The notes beneath the pieces were generated by a model. It was not told the origin of the DNA. It ran no database searches and saw only the letters and a program-made list of their open reading frames with translations. A program made the translations under genes and the position numbers. From Petrocella atlantisensis (lineage in GTDB: Bacteria > Bacillota > Clostridia > Lachnospirales > Vallitaleaceae): 64,000 nt of DNA. The stretch spans positions 2,104,001-2,168,000 of the forward strand of contig NZ_LR130778.1 in assembly GCF_900538275.1 (NCBI RefSeq), written 5' to 3'. Below, piece after piece: positions 51,242-60,258 of the stretch; the first letter of the stretch is position 1; the number at the start of each line of letters is the position of its first letter.

Positions 51242-54200
51242 ATGATAAAAAGAATTATATCAATTATAAGCTCATTATTATTTAGTATAATTTTTTTTGA
51301 TGCATCTTCAACAATAGTCGAATCAAGTAATGTTATTGATATATTTAGACCTGCTTTGGGGATTGAAGAGACAATGCAAGAGGCTAACAAAGAATTAGAT
51401 TTGCTTTTTAAAAGAGATTATTTTTTCTATAGATTCTATGATAGTGAGACAAATACATATGTGGAAATCGATGCCAACGAAGATATATGGCAGGAATACG
51501 GTATATTTTCTACAAAGTCACCTTCAGGTAAATATAAGTTCATTAATGAACTGCAGGCCTATCAAGATATCCCTAATAATCAGTGGGAATTCATTGGTTT
51601 TAATATTATGCCGGAACCGGTGCCAAATCCTTATTATACTCCAGATAGTGTGCCGAAAACACAGATTATGGGTAGATGGAAATGGGTTCAGAAGCCTGAA
51701 GAAGTATATAAAGATGGTAACGCACTGACCGGATACCTTTCAAAATCTTACAAAGATGCCCTCACCCCAACCGACCGAGACGAACTGGCCAATCAGATCA
51801 TCGCAGCCCTAAAAGTCAAATACGGACCACTCTTTGACGAGGATATGGCAAAGGCAGAAGGTACCGATGTATGGCTTGGTCGTGCCGGTATCATCATACC
51901 ACCTACCAAGGTTTCAAGAGGGGTTGTCCGCCTGTGGCACAGTAACGGAGATTGGTACACCAGTATCACCCTAAACCCACTTTACCACTTTGTCCCTGAC
52001 TTTAAGATCCTCTATGATGGTATGGATCATACCGATGATGTGGTTCTAGCAGAAGATATCCCGATACCCATCAGCTTATTAAACACCACAGACATAGGCA
52101 AAGAAGAAGTGACTGAGTCCCTAAGATGGTTGGTGAACGGTAGTCTTCATCACGAAGATACCACCCCTTATGATCATCTAAGCATCAAGACAGCAGGTCT
52201 GGAACTTCAGATAGAAGCGGCCACCACCATCACCCTAGAAGTCAAAGTACAGGGTAACCCAGAAATACGAAGGGTAGAACATCATATTACACCGGTGGTA
52301 GAAGACATCACCCTACCGGGTGACATGAGTGTCCTACCAGGTACAGGTGACTTGGTCATCGGCTCTGTAGCAAGAGGCAAAGAGGTCTTTGATGTAACAC
52401 AAGGCATCCCAACAGGAGAAGCCTTATATGCCCATCTAAGTGGTGACAGTTATAGAGCCGGTTATACCCCAAAGACCGTAGAAGGCACCAAGACCTTCGT
52501 CGCCACCATCAGCGGCAGCTATGAAGAAGAAGACGGAACAGAGACCTCCTTTTCAAGAAGCATCAACGTCAGTAGAAGCTATAGTTATCAGGATATAGAC
52601 AACTACTACCTCTATACCATTGATAAGGCACATATCTATAACTACGCTCTAAAAGACGAAAAGATCACCTTATATCCCAAAAACTATCAGGTCACCACCA
52701 GTCATAGTCCGGGCGTCATCCTAAAGCACCCTACCAACAGAAGTGCTTCTGTAGGAAAAGTCACCAAAGGCTATAACTTTATGGGCAAAGCCCAATCTAT
52801 GATTGATCACTACGTCACCAAAGACGGACAAATCACCATAAACGCCAAAACCATCACCGTCCCTGACCCCTTACCACCAGCACCAAAAACCAAACCCGAA
52901 ACCTTATATGCCACAGGTCAGATCATCTTAAGTACCCTAGCCAACAAAAAAGACCAGCCTTCAAGAGCAGAACTGGTCTATCAATTAAGCTACGACATAA
53001 ACAGTGCAAAGCCACAGACCCATATCACCCATATCTCAGGCAACCCAGTTACCGTACACACACCGGTGGTCTGTTATCCTACCATCACCACCCAGCTACA
53101 AGACGTATTGACCCTAAGACCCCAAAGAAACAAAACCCAGCTCATACTGGGAGAAGCCTTCACCCTAAGTTACCCAGCCACAGGACAGCACCTAAATATC
53201 CCCGGTTATGGTAACAGAAGCTATGAAAAGACCACCGCAAACAAACAAGTCCGCTTTAGCTTTGATGTCTACACAGGCGCAGATGACAGCGGAACCTTCA
53301 TACCGGCAGGCATATGGCATGATGTAAAGTTAAACACAAATACAGAAGCCACTTACTATCTGCCCAGTCATAACCGAGAAACCACCACCGGACAGGTCCA
53401 ATTCAGAAGTTTGCCCATTAACCTGCCAAGTCTTCTAGCCCCTCATAACTTCGCTTACAACAAAGACATAGAGGCCTATAAAGCCGTGGCAGAAATACCC
53501 GTAGAACTCTCAGGTAAGATTTCGAACTTCACCATCACAGGCATCACCGATCCGGCTTGGGTAGACCACTTCAAACAAGCAAACAGCACCTTTAGAGCAG
53601 CAGATTTACCGGTCATGACCGGTAAAAACAACCAACAAGGTATGGCAGATCAAGCCGTTAAGCTGGGGTACAAGATCCGCTTTAGCCTAGAAACCAACGG
53701 TGACATGACCGGTAATGATGATATCCTACTCATCACCCCAAGCTATAATCACATAGATGAAAATGGCACAAGACAGCCGGTGGATCTGTACTATGAAACA
53801 AGCCAAGGCTTTATAAAGCTTGGCAGTGACCAAGACACCATGACAAACACCATGGTACTCAACGATCCGGCAAGAAAGATACAAGAAGAAACCATACAAA
53901 ACACCGTCAAAGTCCTAAGCGCCCAGAAAAGAAACAACGGCTTCACAGAAGCCGACTATCTAAAGATCTTCACCGGTCAGTATCAAAAAGACCTGGCCTA
54001 TAAAGATAAGTTGCTACTAACAGAAGCCCAAAAGCTTTATATCGGAACCAGTAGTCAGAGCCCTAAAGAACTGCCCCATACCCTTATTCTAGAAGCAAGA
54101 CAGAAATGGTATGGAGAATTCTATCTACCAAGCCAAACGGTGGTTGTACCAAAGGGACTGAATCTATCCACCTACACACGTCTGAAAATAGGAGAAGCTC

Positions 54201-54433
54201 CCTTTATAATAAAAGGTTATATCGCTGTGAACTTTGACATAAAAGGCTATCACAACATCAAGAGCTTAAAAGACCTAGAGACCCTAGAGGCCTATAACAC
54301 CTATAAAACAACAGACCTTGGCAACACCTGGGAAAAAGAAGGGTATAAGACAAAGGGTGCCGGTATCAGCCTTATGGAAGGGGATGTGGTCTTCTACCAT
54401 GTGGATCGTAGGGCCAGTGGCCATTATCGGTGA
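51242..54433 (+). CDS. Large exported protein of unknown function
   Basis: A 1063-aa protein with a signal peptide (IISIISSLLFSIIFFDASST). The ATG follows the SLH gene stop at once. No family is recognised. It is rich in Tyr, Thr and Pro, with beta-rich segments such as YKFINELQAYQDIPNNQWEFIG and a repeated pattern of LPGDMSVLPGTGDLVIGSVARG, suggesting an extracellular structural protein. The first 160 codons are AT-rich; from about 51730 third positions become markedly C-rich (ACC, ATC, CTA), unlike the neighbours. Partner of the SLH protein before it. Confidence 0.75.
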   Translation: MIKRIISIISSLLFSIIFFDASSTIVESSNVIDIFRPALGIEETMQEANKELDLLFKRDYFFYRFYDSETNTYVEIDANEDIWQEYGIFSTKSPSGKYKFINELQAYQDIPNNQWEFIGFNIMPEPVPNPYYTPDSVPKTQIMGRWKWVQKPEEVYKDGNALTGYLSKSYKDALTPTDRDELANQIIAALKVKYGPLFDEDMAKAEGTDVWLGRAGIIIPPTKVSRGVVRLWHSNGDWYTSITLNPLYHFVPDFKILYDGMDHTDDVVLAEDIPIPISLLNTTDIGKEEVTESLRWLVNGSLHHEDTTPYDHLSIKTAGLELQIEAATTITLEVKVQGNPEIRRVEHHITPVVEDITLPGDMSVLPGTGDLVIGSVARGKEVFDVTQGIPTGEALYAHLSGDSYRAGYTPKTVEGTKTFVATISGSYEEEDGTETSFSRSINVSRSYSYQDIDNYYLYTIDKAHIYNYALKDEKITLYPKNYQVTTSHSPGVILKHPTNRSASVGKVTKGYNFMGKAQSMIDHYVTKDGQITINAKTITVPDPLPPAPKTKPETLYATGQIILSTLANKKDQPSRAELVYQLSYDINSAKPQTHITHISGNPVTVHTPVVCYPTITTQLQDVLTLRPQRNKTQLILGEAFTLSYPATGQHLNIPGYGNRSYEKTTANKQVRFSFDVYTGADDSGTFIPAGIWHDVKLNTNTEATYYLPSHNRETTTGQVQFRSLPINLPSLLAPHNFAYNKDIEAYKAVAEIPVELSGKISNFTITGITDPAWVDHFKQANSTFRAADLPVMTGKNNQQGMADQAVKLGYKIRFSLETNGDMTGNDDILLITPSYNHIDENGTRQPVDLYYETSQGFIKLGSDQDTMTNTMVLNDPARKIQEETIQNTVKVLSAQKRNNGFTEADYLKIFTGQYQKDLAYKDKLLLTEAQKLYIGTSSQSPKELPHTLILEARQKWYGEFYLPSQTVVVPKGLNLSTYTRLKIGEAPFIIKGYIAVNFDIKGYHNIKSLKDLETLEAYNTYKTTDLGNTWEKEGYKTKGAGISLMEGDVVFYHVDRRASGHYR

Positions 54434-54512
54434 GAAGAAGCAGTCAAAATGCATATAAGACAAGGTATAACTGTGAATTATATATCTAAAACGATGAAAC
54501 TTTGTGGATTGT

Positions 54513-54541
54513 TTGACTATTGAAAAATACAGGCATATAAT
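54513..54541 (+). promoter_or_regulatory. Promoter of the antiporter gene
   Basis: TTGACT (54513-54518), 17-bp spacer, TATAAT (54536-54541). The leader is about 125 nt long. Confidence 0.75.
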
Positions 54542-54673
54542 TATACTCGGACGTTTTCGTGGAATAATTAGGATGCTTTGAGAACAAAGAAACAGACATA
54601 TCACAAATGTATGCCTGCTGACATTCATTGGTTCCATGTTAAGATAGATGAATATATATACAGGAGGTTTCAT

Positions 54674-55852
54674 ATGTTATCTTATGGTTTTTTCCTTGAT
54701 CTAGCCATTATTTTATTGAGCACAAAATTATTTGGTCTTTTAACAAGACGTCTGCAGATGCCCCAAGTGGTGGGTGCATTGCTTGCGGGTTTGCTTCTTG
54801 GACCTACTTTTTTAAACATCTTACACGAGACAGAATTTATTGATAAAATGGCCGAGCTTGGTGTAATACTACTTATGTTCACTGCGGGTATGGAAACAGA
54901 CGTCAAGGAGTTGAAGCGAACAGGCAAGTCGTCTTTTGTGATTGCAGCCTTTGGCGTTATCATTCCTTTAGTTGGTGGGTTCATAGCTGCTGGTATTTTC
55001 TCAGATACGCTTACGGAAGCAACTAAGATTGAGATGCTAAGAAATATCTTTATTGGTGTCGTTTTAACAGCCACTTCAGTTAGCATTACAGTTGAGACCC
55101 TTAGGGAAATGGGGAAACTAAGGACACCATCAGGTACGGCCATCTTAGGTGCAGCTATTATTGACGATATACTGGGTATTATTATATTGACCATCATCAT
55201 GGGCTTTGCCAGTGACGGTGTGAGCATGATGGGTATATTTTTTAGAATCGGTGGATTTTTTGTATTTGCCATCATCAGTGGTTTAGTATTCAATAAAATA
55301 TTTGCCTATATGACGGATAAATATGGTCGTAAACGGCGAGTACCCATATACAGTCTTATACTCTGCTTGATGTTTGCATATATTGCAGAAGAATTCTTTG
55401 GTATTGCGGATATTACTGGTGCATATTTGGCAGGTATCATCATAGCCAACTTAGGCAGTCACGATTATGTTAATGAAAAAGTTGAGATTACCTCTTATAT
55501 GTTGTTTTCTCCCATCTTCTTTGCCAGTATCGGTATAAAGACCGCCATAGAGACCATGAACTTCAGTATACTCATTTTTGCTCTGGTGTTATTGGCCATT
55601 GCCATATTAACGAAAGTAGTCGGCTGTGGCATTGGTGCTAGGATTATGGGTTACTCCAAAGAAGATGCCCTGAGGATTGGTGTCGGTATGGTTTCTAGAG
55701 GTGAAGTGGCCTTGATTGTGGCCAGTAAAGGTATGTCCGTAGGACTAATTACCGAGCAAGCCTTTGCACCTCTTATAATGGTGGTCTTGGTGACAACCCT
55801 AATTACACCAATCTTATTGAAAATGGTGTACAGAGCCAAAGTGGTTGTGTAA
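54674..55852 (+). CDS. Cation:proton antiporter (CPA2 / Kef-type)
   Basis: A 392-aa membrane protein with about 12 transmembrane helices. The ATG at 54674 has AGGAGG 7 nt upstream; longer frames are not supported. Typical CPA2 segments are LQMPQVVGALLAGLLLGPTF, LGVILLMFTAGMETDVKELK, TATSVSITVETLREMGKLRTPSG, AAIIDDILGIIILTI (the paired Asp of the ion site) and SRGEVALIVASKGM. It lacks the C-terminal TrkA-N/RCK domain of KefB/C, so it is closer to the NapA/GerN type Na+/H+ antiporters. It stands alone between its promoter and a terminator. Confidence 0.94.
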   Translation: MLSYGFFLDLAIILLSTKLFGLLTRRLQMPQVVGALLAGLLLGPTFLNILHETEFIDKMAELGVILLMFTAGMETDVKELKRTGKSSFVIAAFGVIIPLVGGFIAAGIFSDTLTEATKIEMLRNIFIGVVLTATSVSITVETLREMGKLRTPSGTAILGAAIIDDILGIIILTIIMGFASDGVSMMGIFFRIGGFFVFAIISGLVFNKIFAYMTDKYGRKRRVPIYSLILCLMFAYIAEEFFGIADITGAYLAGIIIANLGSHDYVNEKVEITSYMLFSPIFFASIGIKTAIETMNFSILIFALVLLAIAILTKVVGCGIGARIMGYSKEDALRIGVGMVSRGEVALIVASKGMSVGLITEQAFAPLIMVVLVTTLITPILLKMVYRAKVVV

Positions 55853-55909
55853 CGGTTAAGGTAATATTGAAAATTTTATAGATAAAATAAATGTAAGCCC
55901 ATAAGGTGG

Positions 55910-55937
55910 ATGATACCCACTTTGTGGGTTTTTATAT
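55910..55937 (+). terminator. Terminator after the antiporter gene
   Basis: ACCCAC-TTT-GTGGGT followed by TTTTA, about 60 nt after the stop codon. Confidence 0.85.
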
Positions 55938-55999
55938 TATTCTGATAATGTTGTCACCCTTGGATGGATGTGAGATAATAACATAAAGGTGGTGAAGTT

Positions 56000-56719
56000 A
56001 TGCGAACAGCAATTCTTTCGGATATTCATGGTAACGATGTTGCTTTTGAAGCGATTGTAGAAGATATGAAACAACAAAATATCAACAACGTCATTTTCTT
56101 AGGCGACTTAGTGGCAAAAGGGCCTCAACCTAAAGAAGTTTTTGAGAGGATGAGAGCACTGAAACCTTTTGTCTGGCTCAAAGGCAACACAGATGCTTGG
56201 TTAGACGATGCTTTGAGTGATATATTACCGACAACAAAAAAAGAAATCTTACTTCTTGACTATTATGACTATATGGTACATCGGTTAGAAGGGGAGGATA
56301 TGGACCATCTTATAGGCCTTAAGAAAACAAACCATCTACATATTGAGCACTATGATATTTTGTGCGTTCACGGCTCACCACTTGGTATGGAGGATAGCAT
56401 GGATCCTTTTAAAAAGGCAGAAAAGTTGGACCATCAACTTAAGTATACGCAGGAGGGTGTTGTTCTATTTGGTCATACACACAAGCAACTGAGCCATAGG
56501 CATCATATCCACCGTTTGATCAATCCAGGTGCGGTTGGTGTTTGTAACTATAAAAATGATGCAAGAGCAGCCTATGCCATCATGGATACCAACATTGGCT
56601 TTAATGTTGAGCTCAGACAAGTGAAATATAATCTGGATTTGGTTTATAAAGTTGCATCAGAACGCGCGTTTCCAAACATGGAAGATTATTGGAATCTATT
56701 AACGGTGAATGAGGGATAA
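56000..56719 (+). CDS. Metallophosphoesterase (YfcE/calcineurin-like)
   Basis: A 239-aa cytoplasmic phosphoesterase. The five metal-binding blocks are visible: AILSDIHGND, FLGDLVAKGPQP, WLKGNTDAW, CVHGSPLG and LFGHTHKQLS, followed by RLINPGAVG. The set is that of the MPP_superfamily proteins annotated YfcE or as diadenosine-tetraphosphatase-like. The natural substrate cannot be given. The start has GGTGGTGAAG upstream. The following carboxypeptidase gene begins 12 nt after its stop codon, suggesting co-transcription. Confidence 0.93.
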   Translation: MRTAILSDIHGNDVAFEAIVEDMKQQNINNVIFLGDLVAKGPQPKEVFERMRALKPFVWLKGNTDAWLDDALSDILPTTKKEILLLDYYDYMVHRLEGEDMDHLIGLKKTNHLHIEHYDILCVHGSPLGMEDSMDPFKKAEKLDHQLKYTQEGVVLFGHTHKQLSHRHHIHRLINPGAVGVCNYKNDARAAYAIMDTNIGFNVELRQVKYNLDLVYKVASERAFPNMEDYWNLLTVNEG

Positions 56720-56730
56720 AAGGTGTCGGT

Positions 56731-58575
56731 ATGAAATACAAGGACGACTTAAAAAGGATTATGACGATCGTACTGGTACTGTTTTTGGGTGTAATGATGA
56801 AGCAAGAAGTGAGTGGAACAGAAGTGACGTTTTTAGAACTTGAAAAAGGCAACACGTATACCTATGATCAACTTCATTATATTGCTATAAAACTTAGTAG
56901 GGCATACCCACAAATCTTGCGATACGAGTATCTTGGAGAATCCTTTGACAAACGTTCAATATTTGCCTTAATTATGACGGAGAATGAATCATCTTTGGAA
57001 CCGGAAGTAATCTATGTAGAGCGTATGCATTATATGGTTGATGCAGGGTTACATGCAAGAGAAGATATCAATCCGGTATTGGTATTGAAGATGATTGAAG
57101 ACTATGCTAAAGCCTATACAAAAAATGAAAAGATTCAAGGTGTAGATCTTAGAGAGGTACTTGGGCGCAGTGTGCTTCATTTCTTACCTGTGACGAATCC
57201 AGATGGATTTGAACTGGCAAGGCAAGGGCTTGCAGCAGTAAAAACAGAACAAGCAAGAAATGCTTTGAACCATATAAAAAGTACAAATTATAGCAACTTT
57301 AAGGCGGGTATGTCCGGTGTTGATTTGAATCGTAATTTTCCGTCACCGTTTCTGAATCCGTACTTAGGTGTTTTTGAGGATCAGTGGGATACATACAAGG
57401 ATAATAATCTATATAGTAGCCAACCGGCCAGTGCCTTCTACGCCGGTCCAAGAGCGGGGAGTGAACCGGAAGTTGTTATTCTAATGGATTATATGCTTAG
57501 GTATGATTTTAGGAATTATATGAGTATGCATTCAAGAGGAGAAGTACTTTTTTGGGATAATTATAATATGCCTAAAAACTTTAGGGATAGAGCCAGGGCT
57601 TTGGCTCTGGAGATTGATACTTTTATGGGTTATGAGATGGGACAACCAAAATCTTCTGTACAGATGACCGGTTATGCATCTGATTTTGTTGCAGCTAAGA
57701 CATTAAAGCCTATGATCACTGTTGAGTCACTACCCATCTCAACCCAATTGCCGACGCCACAAGCACTCTATTATGACACTTATAATAAGGTTAAGATTAT
57801 ACCGCTACTGGCAGAACGGGTGGGGCGAAGAACCGGCTATTTGGATTACAGATTATATGTAGGTGACCGTTATGTAAGGGATTTTGATGACCTTGCCTAT
57901 GCCATTGCTCATAGTATTCAATTAGAAGGTATTATTGTTAAAGGTGAGGGAATTCCGATTGGATATATCGGTGATTATGCTATGATTAAAGAAGGCAATG
58001 TATATCAGTTAAGTACCTATTACCCGAAAGATATAAATGAAGAAATAAATGAAGAATCTACAGAAGAAATAGCAGGTGAGACCACTGAAGAAGTGAATCC
58101 GGATACACAAGTCATAGATGAAGAACAACCGACGATAGAGCGTAGCTATTATGAAGGTTACCCTACCGTACATATCAAGGTAGAGGAGGCGGATGTGGTA
58201 GGGGATGTGCCTGCCATATTGCTAAACGGTCGAACCATGGTGCCCCTTAGAGTCGTTAGTGAAGCCTTCGGCGCTAATGTTGTATGGGACGGTGCTGATT
58301 ATACAGTCTATATTAATAAGACCGAAGCAATAGAGAATCAAGAAAAAATCGAACCTATGGGTTCCACCTATTACAAAGGCTTGAAAATGGTCAATGTTGT
58401 TGTGGGTGGTCGTATAATGAACAGCGATGTACCGGCCATCATCTTAAATGGTCGAACCATGGTACCTCTTAGAGTCATTGGAGAAGTCCTTGGTGCTGAT
58501 ATAATATGGGATCAAAGTACATATACAGTAAGTCTTACAAAACAGAATCCAAGTGATACCACGAATAAACCTTAA
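56731..58575 (+). CDS. M14-family carboxypeptidase with two stalk domains
   Basis: A 614-aa exported protein with a signal or anchor segment (IMTIVLVLFLGVMMKQEVSG). Residues about 35-345 are an M14 zinc carboxypeptidase: the zinc ligands H-x-x-E in DAGLHAREDINPV, a third His in YMSMHSRGEVLFW and the catalytic Glu in PMITVESLPIS. The specificity may be gamma-D-glutamyl-meso-diaminopimelate-like or polypeptide. Residues 460-614 hold two copper amine oxidase N-terminal (stalk) domains, each with the ILLNGRTMVPLRVVSEAFG-type motif. A Glu/Thr-rich linker separates them. It probably works on the cell wall or extracellular peptides. Confidence 0.92.
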   Translation: MKYKDDLKRIMTIVLVLFLGVMMKQEVSGTEVTFLELEKGNTYTYDQLHYIAIKLSRAYPQILRYEYLGESFDKRSIFALIMTENESSLEPEVIYVERMHYMVDAGLHAREDINPVLVLKMIEDYAKAYTKNEKIQGVDLREVLGRSVLHFLPVTNPDGFELARQGLAAVKTEQARNALNHIKSTNYSNFKAGMSGVDLNRNFPSPFLNPYLGVFEDQWDTYKDNNLYSSQPASAFYAGPRAGSEPEVVILMDYMLRYDFRNYMSMHSRGEVLFWDNYNMPKNFRDRARALALEIDTFMGYEMGQPKSSVQMTGYASDFVAAKTLKPMITVESLPISTQLPTPQALYYDTYNKVKIIPLLAERVGRRTGYLDYRLYVGDRYVRDFDDLAYAIAHSIQLEGIIVKGEGIPIGYIGDYAMIKEGNVYQLSTYYPKDINEEINEESTEEIAGETTEEVNPDTQVIDEEQPTIERSYYEGYPTVHIKVEEADVVGDVPAILLNGRTMVPLRVVSEAFGANVVWDGADYTVYINKTEAIENQEKIEPMGSTYYKGLKMVNVVVGGRIMNSDVPAIILNGRTMVPLRVIGEVLGADIIWDQSTYTVSLTKQNPSDTTNKP

Positions 58576-58591
58576 ATTTTAGTATTAATTT

Positions 58592-58674
58592 ATGGTTATA
58601 GGGTCAAAACTAAGTATCACTAAGCTCACATATATTGCTTGCGAAAGTTTAACTATATAGTTTTGACACCTTAA
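58592..58674 (-). mobile_element. 83-bp MITE-like element, copy 2
   Basis: Reverse complement of the 50040-50122 element with about ten differences, and one end has decayed (GGTTATAGGGTC instead of GGTTAAGGTGTC). It is flanked by the 7-bp direct repeat AATTTAT (58585-58591 and 58675-58681), a likely target-site duplication. It lies 16 bp after the carboxypeptidase stop codon. DNA from 58682 to 58824 holds no gene. Confidence 0.8.
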
Positions 58675-58824
58675 CCAATTTATTGAATTATGAGGAGACC
58701 AGCTATGAAAAGTCAAGTATAAATTAGCTGGAAATTCTTTTTAATCGAATTCCTTAAAAAAGGGTAACTTTAATAAGACTCCCTATAAGGTAGTTTTCAA
58801 AATCAAATGATATTCGGGTTTTAA

Positions 58825-59986
58825 TTAGTCGAGATTAAACTCGACTTCGTCAGTAAGCATCTTATAGATGACCCTGACAAGCTTACCGGCACAGTGACCT
58901 AAAGTGTTGTAGTGGTTTCGGCCTTCAGCTCTTTTAGTATCGTAATAAGCTTTAAATGTGTCGTTGTTACGAACAACATTGTTTGCAGCATTAATTAATG
59001 CATAACGTAAGGTTTTTGATCCTCGTTTTGACATACGTGTACGTTTGGCAACAAAGTTTCCAGACTGATAAACAGACGGATCTAACCCAGCATAAGCTAG
59101 AACTTTGCTAGCATTGGAGAAGCGTTTAATGTTACCAATTTCACCAAGAATCATTCCACCATTGACAAATCCAATGCCTGGAATGGTCATGATAAGTGAA
59201 TCAAGTGAAAGCATAATTGATTGCATTTCCGATTCAACAGTTTTTAACTGGCTATCTAATAACTCGATTTGCTCGATAGCATGAGTTATTTGAATAGATA
59301 AAGACCTGTCGCTGGATCCGACAGACTCCCTTGCAAGAACTCTTAATGCTTTAGCATGTTCTTTCTTGAAGTGGCCGTGGGAGGCTTTTAAAAGAAGAGC
59401 TGAAAGATGAGTCATATGCATGGAGGCAATAGCATCCGGAGTAGGAGCTTCTTTAAGAAGCTGATAACAGGCTTTCTGATGCAAACCTGATTTGAAGAAG
59501 TATTGGAGTTCAGGGAAAACCTGATCCATATAAGAAGTTAGCTGAATTTTCAACCTAGTACGGTTTTTAACCAGCTTCTGACGGAAACGTCCAAGATTCT
59601 TCAAATGCATAAGATCAATGTCTTCTACAGTGAGGAAACGATGATCATGCATCATAAGGGTTTTAGCGATAACAAAGGTATCAACTTTATCAGTCTTAGT
59701 CTTGCGAATGTTATTTTTCGCATAGATGAAGTCTGAAGTGGGTTGATGAGACAAACCTTAAAGTGTCTAGATACAAGAAATTCAATAAGGTTGTTGCCAT
59801 AGTGAGCTGTTGATTCAAGACCAATGATGAGGTCACTCTTTTAAAGGAACTAATTGAAGAGAGCAACAAATGGAAGCCATCACTGTCATTCGTAAATTTG
59901 AACGGCTCGAGAAGTACTTCACCATCAGAAGATATGGCTGCGGCGAAGTGGTTAAGTTTGGCGATATCAATGCCAAGATAGATCAT
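58825..59986 (-). pseudogene. IS110-family transposase (single frameshift)
   Basis: The ATG at 59986 (AAAGGAG upstream) begins MIYLGIDIAKLNHFAAAI, the start of the IS110 RuvC-like DEDD domain. After about 50 codons the frame shifts near 59838, in an AAAAGA run. The other frame continues SDLIIGLESTAHYGNNLIEF and [15 protein letters not shown] to the C-terminal Tnp_20 domain ([32 protein letters not shown]) with the catalytic Ser region, ending at 58825. Joined, it would be about 386 aa, near the usual 400. One shift suggests either inactivation or rare recoding. Confidence 0.9.
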
Positions 59987-60230
59987 GAGATTAAATCTCC
60001 TTTCGAATTATTGATACCATGACGTCCACCAGCGATTATCATTGTAGACTTGAATGAGATAAGTACTCTATACAAAATGTATGGCACATCCAGCTAATAA
60101 ACAATTCAGATAAAGGTAGCGGCAATACACTCCTGTTAAGTAGTCTGTGCTACAGAAAAAAATCAAAGGTACCACAGTATCTGAATGTATTATAGTCACG
60201 AATAAAAAAGAAAGGAAAGTGTGATATTTA
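59987..60230 (-). ncRNA. Candidate bridge RNA region of the IS110 element
   Basis: IS110 elements carry a non-coding RNA in the end upstream of the transposase that bridges donor and target DNA. This 244-bp stretch before the transposase start has no gene, ends in AGGAGA, and contains imperfect inverted stretches. The RNA limits and its guide loops cannot be read by eye. The exact right end of the element is uncertain (60190-60230). Confidence 0.4.
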
Positions 60231-60258
60231 CTTCTATAAATATCATACAAGGATATAA

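Noticed and set aside
54682-55293. 203-aa minus-strand open frame
   Set aside because: Shadow of the antiporter gene, which has strong family motifs and a good start site.
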